Part shown: positions 9,001 through 16,909 of the stretch, in pieces
Numbering within the stretch: the stretch's first letter is position 1
Layout of the letters: every line of letters begins with the position of its first letter
From: JBBQDZ01 sp038237515
GTDB taxonomy: Bacteria > Actinomycetota > Thermoleophilia > Gaiellales > Gaiellaceae
Assembly: GCA_038237515.1 (NCBI GenBank)
Contig: JBBRYP010000036.1
Span: 1 to 41,044 of the forward strand
Length of the DNA stretch: 41,044 nt
Direction of reading: 5' to 3'
Position numbers and translations under genes: made by a program
The notes under the pieces: generated by a model
Databases searched by the model: none
The model's input: only the letters and a program-made list of their open reading frames with translations
Told to the model about the DNA's origin: nothing

Positions 9001-9341
9001 CAGGTCGAGAAGGCGCCCTCGTGGCTGCCGACGTGATGTCCGTTCAGCCAGACCTCGGAGAAGTAGTCGACCCCGTCGAAGGCGAGGAAGACCCGGCCGC
9101 CGGCGGGTCGCCCGGGCGACGGGAAGCGCCTCGTGTAGAGCCATTCGTGGTGGTTGAGCGTCGTCAGCTCCGGGCTGTCGAGCCAGAGATCCTCGAAGCC
9201 GAGCTGCACCTGAAGGTTCCCGGGCACCTCGACCGTCCCGACCGGCTCGGCGCCGGTCGGCAGCTCCGTGCTCCCCTCCGGCCGCGCTGGCGCCCGGACG
9301 AGCTCCCAGCCGGGCCCGCTGAGGAGGATCCGCTCGCGCAT
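6039..9341 (-). CDS. Glycoside hydrolase family 2 protein with a fused glutamine-amidotransferase-like domain
   Basis: The protein has 1100 residues. Residues 1-300 are the GH2 sugar-binding and immunoglobulin-like domains (EVWLNGHHVGSHEGAFSTWR). The TIM barrel follows, with ISEFGAI giving the nucleophile Glu503 and FAETRK giving acid/base Glu436. The usual Asn before the acid/base is Ala here. It is closest in style to beta-mannosidase/beta-galactosidase-like GH2 enzymes. Residues about 750-995 (RVLLVGQSRYA, VGFVHTGGQASFHGGDGRGA, EVLPV) match GATase1-like (PF07090-type) domains, and a beta-rich tail follows. No catalytic Cys of true amidotransferases is evident at the elbow. There is no signal peptide, so it is cytoplasmic and acts on an imported glycoside. 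The ATG overlaps the permease stop as TGATG, so translation is coupled. Confidence 0.9.
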   Translation of the reverse strand: MRERILLSGPGWELVRAPARPEGSTELPTGAEPVGTVEVPGNLQVQLGFEDLWLDSPELTTLNHHEWLYTRRFPSPGRPAGGRVFLAFDGVDYFSEVWLNGHHVGSHEGAFSTWRLDVTDALAPNGGENELVLGVSCPWRVDSRAFFLQPSTTFSVVLKNSEYLKGNLLHYWDGLPMSGNAVFPFGPWRDVWLEVRAGAVLERLSASTVRLAAGEAELELHCEWWSEQGGEVSVDFLIEPDNFEGETQRLAASFTLTLGTSETSTRATVADPALWWTWDTGPQNLYRARAATSEGDEVESVFGIRQLARDEETLAYSINGTRLFLRGVWYPFANIFNAVPTAEEHRRDAEMLREGNSNHLVAFTLVEKDAFYEACDREGILVFQELPFHQLGPMQVIDPSYPRFEEYRRFALAEVENVVRQLRGHASVVLWAAFAETRKAGRWVWGDYSAFTEEIERIVRDGDPDAVFHPSFCDFEEEHIWNGGFPFGEFSDHYDRNHRFISEFGAIAPPVVETLREIVPPEAIWGVEAGSEGRVALPIDAEEYSYRWSFDYAGLCTSVARMFRHADRDPPTLERFVDAIQWYQAFGLRYCAEVYRRKRFADIAGCRTWSYRENVPGIKFTVVDQHQRPKIGYFGLRAGYAPMLLSLDDREPLRPRAAGSRYVHDLWLVNDTPRAERLDVRARLLDVGGRELRTLERRVDAPPDSGSPALALDLALPEEPGAYLLRYDATRPDGSTATTGDTWIRVVRPAFDPALRVLLVGQSRYAAPIAESLAGAGGIELTIVDETTRRPRDSSWSEGLAGGVDVVWLAGWDYAAHQFRAREWENVAAAVRDGVGFVHTGGQASFHGGDGRGALLDCTALGEVLPVSLRPHDGAWDREPPIRRLPGCAPVFTAELGEMPFRGFSRTEPRPGSDVHWTIGEFPLLVTGRYGNGATVAFTGSFTKPLRMFRIGEGLDWEDPIDVQPHWARQDIKAYGPYWQGILELSLGLLAAAARRGPVAPPAELADELRRPLFEHLAELPRTELRCAIDGGVAVVENAGATVARLVRGRVLAETNDVRFRDGFADLLPGEVARLRFEAAGEIRGVAVSAQNAAPVEVTI

Positions 9342-10231
9342 CACTGCTTCAGCGCGCCGGCCGAGAGCCCCTGGACGTAGTAGCGGCGGGCCGCGATCAG
9401 GATCACGAGCACCGGCACGACGGCCATCACGGCCGCGGCCGCGACGAATTGCAGCGAGAGCTGCCCGACCTGGCCCGCCGTCTGCGAGATCCCCACCGTC
9501 AGCGTCGAGGTCGCGGTGTCGCGAAGGAGCACCAGCGGAAGCAGGAACCCGTTCCAGGTCGAGATGATCGTGAAGAGCGCGACGGTCGCGACCGCCGGCC
9601 GGAGGAGCGGGAAGACGACGTAGCGGAAGGCCTTCCACTCGGAGGCCCCGTCGACGACGGCCGCGTCGGTCAGCTCGGTCGGGATGTTGTCGATGTAACC
9701 GCGGAGCAGGAGGATCCCGAGCGGAAGCGCGAACGCCGTCTCGCCGAGGATCACCGCGAAGAGGTTGTTGTAGAGGCCGAGGTGCCTCATCGTGAGGAAG
9801 AAGGGGATGATGATCGCGGCGGGCGGCACCATCAGCCCGGTCAGGATCAGGACGAAGACGCCCTCGCTCAGCTTCGACCGGTAACGCGAGAAGCCGTAGG
9901 CCGCGGTCACGCAGAGCGCGATCGAGAGGACGACCGTGCCGATCGTGATCACGATCGTGTGGCCGAAGAGCGTCCCGAGCTGGAACTGGCGCCAGGCGTC
10001 GGCGAAGTTCGAGATCCGGAAGGAGTGCGGGAACGGGCTCGTCGAGAAGATGTCCGAGCTCGCCTTGACGCCCTCGGTGACGACCCAGACGAGCGGGATC
10101 ACGTAGACGAGGCCGACGAAGAAGCAGACGAGTGAGCCGGCGAAACGGCCCGGGCTCGAGCGCTCCCGAAGCGAGTCGAAGACCCGCTCGGCAAGCGTGC
10201 GCTGCGGCAGCTCGGGCGCGAAGTCGGTCAC
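9341..10231 (-). CDS. Carbohydrate ABC transporter permease (MalG type)
   Basis: This is a CUT1-family inner-membrane permease of 296 residues with six predicted hydrophobic segments. The cytoplasmic EAA loop that docks on the ATPase is at ELTDAAVVDGASEWKAF, and the C-terminus has the MalG-type 'RRYYVQGLSAGALK'. The start is the GTG at 10231, which overlaps the upstream permease stop as GTGA; no ATG is better placed. With the next two genes upstream it forms the importer. The ATPase subunit is encoded divergently at 12541. Confidence 0.9.
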   Translation of the reverse strand: MTDFAPELPQRTLAERVFDSLRERSSPGRFAGSLVCFFVGLVYVIPLVWVVTEGVKASSDIFSTSPFPHSFRISNFADAWRQFQLGTLFGHTIVITIGTVVLSIALCVTAAYGFSRYRSKLSEGVFVLILTGLMVPPAAIIIPFFLTMRHLGLYNNLFAVILGETAFALPLGILLLRGYIDNIPTELTDAAVVDGASEWKAFRYVVFPLLRPAVATVALFTIISTWNGFLLPLVLLRDTATSTLTVGISQTAGQVGQLSLQFVAAAAVMAVVPVLVILIAARRYYVQGLSAGALKQ

Positions 10232-11115
10232 GACACCGTCCCCGAGATCCGGCTGCGCGCGAGCGCGGAGATCGTCGCGAGCGCGATGATCACGAGCGCG
10301 AAGCTCGACGCGTAGCCGACGCGGCTGAACTCGAACGCCTGCTGGAAGAGGTACGTCGAGAGCACCTCGGTCGAGCGGTTCGGCCCGCCGCCGGTGAGGA
10401 CGTAGACGAGCTCGAAGACCTTCCAGCCGCCGATCAGGTTCAGAACGACGACGACGGCGATTACGGGCCGCAGATACGGGACGACGACGTAGCGGAGCCG
10501 GTTTAGCCAGCCGGCGCCGTCGATCGCCGCCGCCTCGAGCCGCTCGGCCGGGAGGCTCTGTAGGCCGGCGTAGTAGAGCAGCATGTTGTATCCGCTGTAT
10601 TGCCAGATGGCGACCGCGATCAGCGTCGCGAACGCGAGGTTCGGCTGGCCGAGGAAGCCGATCGGCTTGTGGATCACACCGAGCCCGCTCCGGCCGAGCG
10701 ACAGGTTCACGAAACCATAGGGCCCGAGGATCTGCTGCCAGATCAGCGCCGTGATCGCCGGGGAGACGGCGAGCGGCAGGAACATCGCGATCCGGAGGAA
10801 GTCGTGGCCGCGCACGCGGCTGTGGATCAGCAGCGCGAGCCCGAGCCCGAACACGTTCAGGAGCACGGTCGACAGGGCCACGAACAGCACCGTGTGCACG
10901 AGCGCCTTGCTGAAGACGTCGTCGCTCGCGAGCGTTCGGAAGTTGCCGACGCCCCGCCAGGCGATCTGGCCGAGGCTGAAGCCCGTCCACTCCGTGAACG
11001 CGAGCGCGATCACGGCGATGACGGGGAGGAGCATGAAGACGGCGAAGAACACGGCGGCGGGGGCGATGAACAGCGCCCCGGCCCTCCGTGTGATCGCTCT
11101 TCCGCTCGAGCTCAC
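10228..11115 (-). CDS. Carbohydrate ABC transporter permease (MalF type)
   Basis: This 295-residue permease partners the MalG-type subunit. It has an N-terminal basic segment, six hydrophobic spans and an EAA loop in RLEAAAIDGAGWLNRLRYVV. The adjacent binding protein and the order (binding protein, MalF type, MalG type) are the usual CUT1 arrangement for oligosaccharide or glycoside uptake. The gap to the binding-protein gene is 19 bases and the overlap with the next permease is 4 bases, so it is one transcription unit. Confidence 0.9.
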   Translation of the reverse strand: MSSSGRAITRRAGALFIAPAAVFFAVFMLLPVIAVIALAFTEWTGFSLGQIAWRGVGNFRTLASDDVFSKALVHTVLFVALSTVLLNVFGLGLALLIHSRVRGHDFLRIAMFLPLAVSPAITALIWQQILGPYGFVNLSLGRSGLGVIHKPIGFLGQPNLAFATLIAVAIWQYSGYNMLLYYAGLQSLPAERLEAAAIDGAGWLNRLRYVVVPYLRPVIAVVVVLNLIGGWKVFELVYVLTGGGPNRSTEVLSTYLFQQAFEFSRVGYASSFALVIIALATISALARSRISGTVS

Positions 11116-11134
11116 CGGCTCGAGAGGCTGTTGC

Positions 11135-12421
11135 CTACTTCGCCGACTTGGCGGCCTTCTGCATCGCCTTGACGACGTCTTGCGGCTTCGAGCCGCCCGT
11201 CACCAGCCCCTGCATCTCGTTCAGCAGCGCGGTGTAGACGTCCGGCACGAAGATCGCCCGGGTCGCAGCGGTCGGCTGGAACGAGACCATCCGCCGGTAG
11301 ATCGCCGACGGGTTCGACGAGACGCTCGCCTTTGCCGACGGGATGAAGTTCTCCTTCACGAGCGCGGCGAAGCCGATCTTGTCCGTCGTGTCGCGCATGA
11401 AATCGAGCGCCCCCTCGGGGTTCTTCGCCTTTGCCGGAATCGACCAGATGATCGCCGGGCCGCCCGTCGCAAGCGCCTTGGCGCCCGCCTTCAGCGGCGG
11501 GAACGGGAAGAGGTCCCACGCGAACTTCGAGCCGACCGCCTTCGCGATGATCCCGGTGCTGAAGTTGCCGTGCGGGTAGGTCATCGCGACCTGCCCCGTC
11601 GCGAACGCGGCGATGTTGCCGTTGAAGTCGGTCGCGTCGGAGCCGTCGGCGAAGAGGCTCGCGTCCTTCATCTTCTGCACGTTCTCGGCGGCCCGGACGA
11701 AGGGCGCCGCCGTCCACGGGATCGCGCCCGTCTCGGCCCGGCGGATCGCCTTGCCGGTCGGGTCGGTGTACGCGACCTGCGCGAACCAGAGGTCGCCGTC
11801 CGGCCAGCCGTCTTTCACGTTGACGCTCAGCGGCTGGAAGCCGGCGTCCCGGATCGGCTTCGCGAGCGCAATCAGCTCGTCGAGCGTCTTCGGCACCTTC
11901 AGGTGGAGCTTCGCGAAGAGGCTCTTGTTGTACGCGATCGTGAGCGTGTTCAGGTCGAGCGGGATCGCGTAGTGCTTGCCGTGGTAGGCGAGGCTGTCCA
12001 TCACCGTCTGGAAGAAGGCCGGGAAGCCCTTCTTCAGGGAGGCGTCCAGCGGCAGGAGCGTCTTCGCCTTGATCAGGTCGTGGTACTGGCCGGTCCACGA
12101 CATCTCCATCACGTCGGGCGTGCTGCCGCCCGCGACCGCCGTCTTGAACTTCGCGAAGTAGCTGGTGAACGGCACGGAGGTCTGGTGGAACTTGCCGCCC
12201 GACTTGGCGCTCCATCGCTTGCCCGCCGCCGCGAAGATGTTCGGATAGGCATTGCCGGCCTGCCAGTTCCACAGCTCGACGCCTGCACTCGCGGCCCGCG
12301 CGGACGTGCCCGCGAAGGCCTGCCCCGCGCTGCTCCCGAGCACGCCGGCGGCGGCCGCCCCCACCGCTCCGCGCCGGAGCAGCTCTCGACGGTCGATCCT
12401 GGCGCTTCCCTGCTCGTCCAC
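11135..12421 (-). CDS. Extracellular sugar-binding protein of CUT1 ABC transporter, Tat-exported
   Basis: This is a 428-residue family 1 solute-binding protein. The N-terminus reads IDRRELLRRGAVGAAAAGVL, a twin-arginine export signal with an ALA-type cleavage region soon after; I see no lipobox cysteine. The mature part has the family pattern (VELWNWQAGN, DVMEMSWTGQYHDL, GGPAIIWSIPAKAKNPEGAL). The start is a GTG at 12421 with GGAGGA about 8 bases upstream. It is the first gene of the leftward operon. It captures the substrate outside the membrane and passes it to the two permeases. Folded export by Tat suggests a cofactor or rapid folding; the ligand is not deducible. Confidence 0.9.
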   Translation of the reverse strand: MDEQGSARIDRRELLRRGAVGAAAAGVLGSSAGQAFAGTSARAASAGVELWNWQAGNAYPNIFAAAGKRWSAKSGGKFHQTSVPFTSYFAKFKTAVAGGSTPDVMEMSWTGQYHDLIKAKTLLPLDASLKKGFPAFFQTVMDSLAYHGKHYAIPLDLNTLTIAYNKSLFAKLHLKVPKTLDELIALAKPIRDAGFQPLSVNVKDGWPDGDLWFAQVAYTDPTGKAIRRAETGAIPWTAAPFVRAAENVQKMKDASLFADGSDATDFNGNIAAFATGQVAMTYPHGNFSTGIIAKAVGSKFAWDLFPFPPLKAGAKALATGGPAIIWSIPAKAKNPEGALDFMRDTTDKIGFAALVKENFIPSAKASVSSNPSAIYRRMVSFQPTAATRAIFVPDVYTALLNEMQGLVTGGSKPQDVVKAMQKAAKSAK

Positions 12422-12449
12422 GACGATCCTCCTTCGGAAAAGGTGCCCG

Positions 12450-12479
12450 AGACTACTCCTCCGTAGGTAGGCGAGTCAA
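12450..12479 (-). promoter_or_regulatory. Candidate leftward promoter for the importer/GH2 operon
   Basis: Read on the minus strand, TTGACT (12474-12479) and TAGTCT (12450-12455) are separated by 18 bases and lie about 30 bases before the GTG of the binding-protein gene. A weak inverted repeat (CTAC near 12453 and GTAG at 12463) overlaps the -10 and may be a second, poorer copy of the operator found in the rightward promoter. Confidence 0.45.
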
Positions 12480-12503
12480 CGCGCCCCGGTGCGGCCGCCG
12501 CGG

Positions 12504-12532
12504 TTGAACCCCGACTACCGCGGTAGTAACGT
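12504..12532 (+). promoter_or_regulatory. Rightward promoter with a 14-bp palindromic operator in its spacer
   Basis: TTGAAC (12504-12509) and TAACGT (12527-12532) are spaced by exactly 17 bases. The perfect palindrome ACTACCGCGGTAGT occupies 12514-12527, filling the spacer and touching the -10. That is the classic place for a repressor to block polymerase. Transcription would begin at about 12539-12540, next to the TTG start codon at 12541, so the mRNA is probably leaderless. The TrmB gene in the same operon is the obvious candidate to bind it; TrmB proteins are known to bind palindromic sites in sugar-transport promoters. Confidence 0.6.
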
Positions 12533-12540
12533 AGCCCCTC

Positions 12541-13779
12541 TTGGCCGGGGTGACGTTCGAGCACGTCGGAAAGGTCTACGCGGACGGCACCCGCGCCGTA
12601 GAGGATCTGAACCTCGGGGTCGACGACGGCGAGTTCGTCGTCCTCGTCGGCCCGTCGGGCTGCGGCAAGACGACGGCGCTGCGCATGGTCGCCGGGCTCG
12701 AGGAGATCAGCGAGGGCTCGATCCGCATCGGCGACACCGTCGTCAACAAGCTGCCGCCGCCGAAGCGCGACATCGCGATGGTGTTCCAGAACTACGCGCT
12801 CTACCCGCAGATGACGGTGTACGACAACATCGCGTTCGGCCTGAAGATGCGGAAGATCTCGAAGGCCGAGATCAGACCACGGGTCGAAGGGATCGCGCGC
12901 GTGCTCGGCCTCGAGGAGCTCTTGAAGCGCAAGCCGGGCGTCCTCTCGGGCGGCCAACGGCAGCGGGTCGCGATGGGCCGGGCGATCGTGCGCGATCCGC
13001 AGGCGTTCCTGATGGACGAGCCGCTCTCGAACCTCGACGCGAAGCTCCGTGTCCAGATGCGCAGCGAGATCGCGCGGATTCAGCGCGAGCTCGGCGCGAC
13101 GACGATCTACGTCACGCATGACCAGGTCGAGGCGATGACGATGGGCGACCGCGTCGCCGTGATGCGCCGCGGCGTGCTCCAGCAGGTCGAGGACCCGCAG
13201 ACGATCTACGAGCGGCCGGCGAACCTGTTCGTCGCGAGCTTCATCGGCAGTCCGTCGATGAACATCGTCGAGGCGCGGCTCGAGCGCGAGGACCGCGGGC
13301 TCGTCTGCCGCGTCGGCGATCGTGTCGTCGCGATTCCCTCCGAGGTGGCCGCGCGCCGGCCCGGCCTCGAGGCCTACGTCGACCGCACCGTCGGGCTCGG
13401 GATCCGGCCCGAGAGCCTCGCCGAGGCCGCCGGCGCGGCGGGTGACACGGATCGGCGGCGCCTGGCCGGCCGCGTCGTAGCGACGGAGCTCCTCGGCTCG
13501 GAGCGGCTCGCCTACGTCGAGATCGCCGCCGTCCCCGTCGTGACGGAGGAGGTGCTTGAGGTCGCCGGCGACGTCGACAGCACGGTGCTCGAGAGCCTGA
13601 AGTCCGAGGCGAAGGAGCACCGCGCCGGCCTGATCGCCCGGCTCGACGCCGACTCCCGCGTCCAGGCGGACGAGACGGTTGAGCTCGCGCTCGACACGCG
13701 GAAGCTCCACTTCTTCGACCTCGAGACCGAGACGGCGATCCCCGTCGATGTCCCCGCCGCGGCGCCCGCGGGTGCCTGA
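12541..13779 (+). CDS. Sugar ABC transporter ATP-binding protein (MalK/UgpC/MsmX type)
   Basis: This is a 412-residue ATPase with a full nucleotide-binding domain: Walker A GPSGCGKTT at about 38-46, Q-loop in FQNYALYPQM, signature LSGGQRQR, Walker B AFLMDEPLSNLD and switch His in VTHDQ. A C-terminal TOBE/OB regulatory domain follows (residues about 240-410), with an unusually acidic, extended tail compared with the 360-380 residues common in the family. The start is TTG at 12541, directly downstream of the promoter; GTG at 12550 is an alternative. It powers the CUT1 importer encoded on the opposite strand. Confidence 0.92.
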   Translation: MAGVTFEHVGKVYADGTRAVEDLNLGVDDGEFVVLVGPSGCGKTTALRMVAGLEEISEGSIRIGDTVVNKLPPPKRDIAMVFQNYALYPQMTVYDNIAFGLKMRKISKAEIRPRVEGIARVLGLEELLKRKPGVLSGGQRQRVAMGRAIVRDPQAFLMDEPLSNLDAKLRVQMRSEIARIQRELGATTIYVTHDQVEAMTMGDRVAVMRRGVLQQVEDPQTIYERPANLFVASFIGSPSMNIVEARLEREDRGLVCRVGDRVVAIPSEVAARRPGLEAYVDRTVGLGIRPESLAEAAGAAGDTDRRRLAGRVVATELLGSERLAYVEIAAVPVVTEEVLEVAGDVDSTVLESLKSEAKEHRAGLIARLDADSRVQADETVELALDTRKLHFFDLETETAIPVDVPAAAPAGA

Positions 13780-14616
13780 TTGGACGACGCGGTCGTCAGC
13801 CGGCTGCATGCGCTCGGCCTCTCGCTCTACGAGGCGAAGGTCTACGTCGGACTGCTGCGGCACGGGCCGCAGAACGGGAACGAGGTCAGCAAGTCGGCCG
13901 GCCTGCCCTCGTCGAGGGTCTATTCGACGCTCGAGCGGCTCGTCTCGAAGGGGATCGTACAGTCGGTGCGCCGCGACTCGACGACGCAGTACGTCTGCAT
14001 CTCGGCCGACGAACTGCTCGACCGGCTGCGCCGCGAGTTCGACGAACCGCTCGACTATCTCGAGCGGACGCTGCCGCTGCTCGCAGTGTTCGAGCCCGCC
14101 GCCGAGGTGCTGACCGTGCTCGGCCTCGACGCGATCCGCGAGAACGCGCGCTTCGTCGTGCGCGACGCGAGCGAGGAGATCTACGTCTCGGTCTGGGCCG
14201 ACGACGTCGGCTTCCTCGCCGACCAGCTCGCGGCGGCGAGGGAGCGCGGGGTGCGGATCTTCGGGATGCTCTACGGCGACGACCCGCCGCAGGACGCGGG
14301 CTCGTGGTTCTCGCACAGCTACCGGCAGATCGTCTCCGACCGGATCGCCGGGCGGATGCTGACGCTCGCGGTGGACGGCTCCGAGGCGCTGATGGCCCAC
14401 ATCCCGCGGAGCGGTGCGGCGAGCGCCGTGCGGACGCGCAACCCGGTGGTCGCGCTGATCACGCGCGAGTACCTCCAGCACGACATCGTCCTCCAGCGCG
14501 CGCAGAGCGCGCTCGGCTTCGACGAGTGGGACCGCTGGTGGCAGGCCGACCCCGACCTGCGGACGATCATCCTCAGCGAGCGGAGGACGGCCGACCGGGT
14601 CGGAGCCGGACGGTGA
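13780..14616 (+). CDS. TrmB-family transcriptional regulator
   Basis: The 278-residue protein opens with a winged helix-turn-helix typical of TrmB (LHALGLSLYEAKVYVGLL, then SKSAGLPSSRVYSTLERLVS and KGIVQSVRRD). A coiled stretch and a C-terminal effector domain follow (about residues 110-270, similar to the PLD-like sugar-sensing part of TrmB). TTG at 13780 follows the ATPase stop immediately, so translation is coupled. TrmB regulators sense sugars and repress transporter genes. Its place in the importer operon, and the palindrome in that operon's promoter, suggest autoregulation and control of both arms. Confidence 0.85.
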   Translation: MDDAVVSRLHALGLSLYEAKVYVGLLRHGPQNGNEVSKSAGLPSSRVYSTLERLVSKGIVQSVRRDSTTQYVCISADELLDRLRREFDEPLDYLERTLPLLAVFEPAAEVLTVLGLDAIRENARFVVRDASEEIYVSVWADDVGFLADQLAAARERGVRIFGMLYGDDPPQDAGSWFSHSYRQIVSDRIAGRMLTLAVDGSEALMAHIPRSGAASAVRTRNPVVALITREYLQHDIVLQRAQSALGFDEWDRWWQADPDLRTIILSERRTADRVGAGR

Positions 14617-15665
14617 TCCGCGTCGGCGTCGTCGGCTGCGGCTTCCAGGGCCGCGTGCACGTGGACTCCTTCCGGACGATCGAGGGCGCCGAGGTCGTCG
14701 CCGTCTGCGACCGGAACGAGCAGCGCCGCGACGCGCTCGCGGACGAGTTCGGGATCGCGGGTCGGCACGCGGGCCATGAGGAGCTGCTCGCGGCGGGCGG
14801 GCTCGACCTCGTGACCGTCTGCACGATGCCGGACACGCATCGCGAGATCGCGCTCGCGGCGTTCGCGGCCGGCGCCCACGTCCTCTGCGAGAAGCCCTTC
14901 GCGATCGATCTCGCGCAGGCGCGGGAGATGGTCGAGGCGGCGCGGGCGACCGATCGCCTGCTCTCCATCGGCTTCAACATGCGCTTCACCGACAACGCGC
15001 AGGCGCTCCACGCGCTCGTCGCGGAGGGGCGGGCCGGCGCTCCTCTGTACGCGCGCGCGTGGGGGAAGGCGGGCGAGCCGCCCTGGTGGGGGCGGCATTA
15101 CGAGAAGGCTGTCTCCGGCGGCGGCGCCCTCGCCTCGACCGCGGTGCACCTCGTCGACCTCGCGCTCTGGACGGCCGGCTTCCCGCGGCCCGTGTCTGTC
15201 TCGGGCTCGACCGCGACTGCCTTCCCAGGCAAGCGCGGCCGGACGGCGCCCTCCGAGGCGCAGGCCGTGGCCTACGACGTCGAGGACCTCGTCAGCGCGC
15301 ACGTCCGCTTCGAGAACGACTTCTGGATGACGATCGAGGGCGCCTGGGTCTGGGACCGGCCCGGCTGGGACTACAGCTTCGAGCTCCAGGCCGAGTCGGC
15401 GCTGCTCGAGTTCGACCCGCTGCGCGTGACGGTCGAGGGCGAGGACAGGCTCGACGACGCGACGCCGGCGACCGAGCGGCCGATTGACTGGTCGCTCGAC
15501 TTTCCGATCTCGGTGCGCCGCGAGCTCGAGAACTTCGTGCGTGCGATCGCCGAGGGCGAGCCGCTCGTCGTTCGGCCCGAGGAGGCGCTCGTCACGCAGG
15601 CGATCACCGACGCGATCTACCGCTCCGCGCACGAGGGCGCCGAGGTCTCGGTCGAGGCGCCGTGA
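14613..15665 (+). CDS. Gfo/Idh/MocA family oxidoreductase
   Basis: This is a 350-residue NAD(P)-dependent sugar/inositol-type dehydrogenase. The Rossmann motif VGVVGCGFQGRVH is at the N-terminus, the catalytic-lysine motif is CEKPFAID near residue 95, and GGGALASTAVHLVDLALW carries the conserved substrate-site His of the C-terminal domain. The start is a GTG overlapping the TrmB stop (GTGA), and the end overlaps the P450 start in the same way. Family members oxidise sugar hydroxyls. Here it would act on the monosaccharide released by the GH2 enzyme. The exact position oxidised is unknown. Confidence 0.9.
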   Translation: MIRVGVVGCGFQGRVHVDSFRTIEGAEVVAVCDRNEQRRDALADEFGIAGRHAGHEELLAAGGLDLVTVCTMPDTHREIALAAFAAGAHVLCEKPFAIDLAQAREMVEAARATDRLLSIGFNMRFTDNAQALHALVAEGRAGAPLYARAWGKAGEPPWWGRHYEKAVSGGGALASTAVHLVDLALWTAGFPRPVSVSGSTATAFPGKRGRTAPSEAQAVAYDVEDLVSAHVRFENDFWMTIEGAWVWDRPGWDYSFELQAESALLEFDPLRVTVEGEDRLDDATPATERPIDWSLDFPISVRRELENFVRAIAEGEPLVVRPEEALVTQAITDAIYRSAHEGAEVSVEAP

Positions 15666-16900
15666 CCGTCGCGCTCGACCGCACGCTGGACGAGGAGCTC
15701 GCCGACCCCCGCCTCGTCGACGACCCCTACCGCGTCTACGCGCGCCTGCGCGCTGAGAATCCGGTGCACTGGTGCGAGCCGTGGCGCCAGTGGGTCGTCA
15801 CGCGCTACGACGACGTGCAGGCGATCACGCGCGACCCGGCGCGCTTCTCGAGCTTCGGCTGGGAGGCGAGCTACCTCGGCAAGCTCGACCCGGACGTCCG
15901 CGCGCGGCTCGGCGACCTCGAGCGCCACTACTCGACGCAGGTGCTCTCGAACACCGACCCGCCGGCGCACAACCGGCTGCGCAGGCTCGTCGTCCGGAGC
16001 TTCGCGCCGCGCGTGCTCCAGGCGCTCCGGCCCGGGATCGAGGCGCTCGTCGAGCGGCTGCTGGACGGGCTCGACCGGCGCGGGACCGTCGACCTCGTTG
16101 AGGAGTTCGCCTACCCGCTGCCGGCGATCGTGATCGCGCAGCTCCTCGGCGCGCCCGAGGAGGACAGGGAGCGGTTCATGCAGTGGTCGGCGGATCTCGT
16201 CTCGTTCGTCGGCAGCGGCTTGCCGCTCCCGGACCGGGCCGAGCGCGCCGACGCGAGCCTGCGCGAGCTGCGGGCGTGTCTCGAGCCGCTGCTCGAGGAG
16301 GCGCGGGAACGGCCGCCGGAGGACCTGATCAGCCTGCTCGCGGCGCCGCCGGAGAAGGGCGAGCCGCTGACGCAGGACGAGCTCGTCTCCACGTGCGTCA
16401 CGCTCCTCTTCGCCGGCCACGAGACGACGGCGAACCTGCTCGGGAACGGCCTGCTCGCGCTGCTGCTCAATCCGGACGAGCTCGAGCGGCTGCGGCGCGA
16501 CCCCGGCCTCGCCGCGGCGGCGACCGAGGAGCTCCTCCGCTACGACAGCCCGGTCCAGCGGTTGCGCAGACGCGCGCGCGAGGACGTCGAGCTGCGCGGG
16601 CGGCGGATCCGCGCGGGCGACCTCGTGATGGCGTTCAACGGCGCCGGGAACCGCGACCCGGAGCGCTTCCCGGAGCCGGACCGCCTCGACCTCGGCCGCG
16701 GCGACGCCGGCCACGTCGCCTTCGGCCACGGCATCCACTTCTGCGCCGGCGCGGCCCTGACGAGGCTCGAGGCGCCGATCGCGCTGAACAGGCTCCTGCG
16801 CCGGTTCCCGCGCCTCCGCCTCGCGCGGGACGCGAGGATCCGCTTCAAGCCGAACATCACGTTCCGCGGCCTCGAGTCGCTCCCCGTCGAGCTCCACTAA
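15662..16900 (+). CDS. Cytochrome P450
   Basis: This is a 412-residue class I bacterial P450. The I-helix motif is AGHETTAN, ExxR is ELLR in EELLRYDSP, and the haem loop FGHGIHFCAGAALT has its Cys at about residue 361. It shares the general layout of the P450 at 687 (LVDDPYRVYARL, WVVTRYDDV), but the two are clearly diverged. Embedded by GTGA overlap in a sugar-import and oxidation operon, it may remove an O-methyl group or hydroxylate the imported compound. P450s that demethylate methylated sugars are known from marine bacteria, but that role here is inference. No redox partner gene is nearby. Confidence 0.9.
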   Translation: MTVALDRTLDEELADPRLVDDPYRVYARLRAENPVHWCEPWRQWVVTRYDDVQAITRDPARFSSFGWEASYLGKLDPDVRARLGDLERHYSTQVLSNTDPPAHNRLRRLVVRSFAPRVLQALRPGIEALVERLLDGLDRRGTVDLVEEFAYPLPAIVIAQLLGAPEEDRERFMQWSADLVSFVGSGLPLPDRAERADASLRELRACLEPLLEEARERPPEDLISLLAAPPEKGEPLTQDELVSTCVTLLFAGHETTANLLGNGLLALLLNPDELERLRRDPGLAAAATEELLRYDSPVQRLRRRAREDVELRGRRIRAGDLVMAFNGAGNRDPERFPEPDRLDLGRGDAGHVAFGHGIHFCAGAALTRLEAPIALNRLLRRFPRLRLARDARIRFKPNITFRGLESLPVELH

Positions 16901-16909
16901 AGGAGGGCC

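Noticed and set aside
12109..14481. A 790-codon antisense frame across the ABC ATPase and TrmB genes
   Set aside because: No domain is recognisable; its composition is typical of mirror frames. The sense genes have Walker and HTH motifs.
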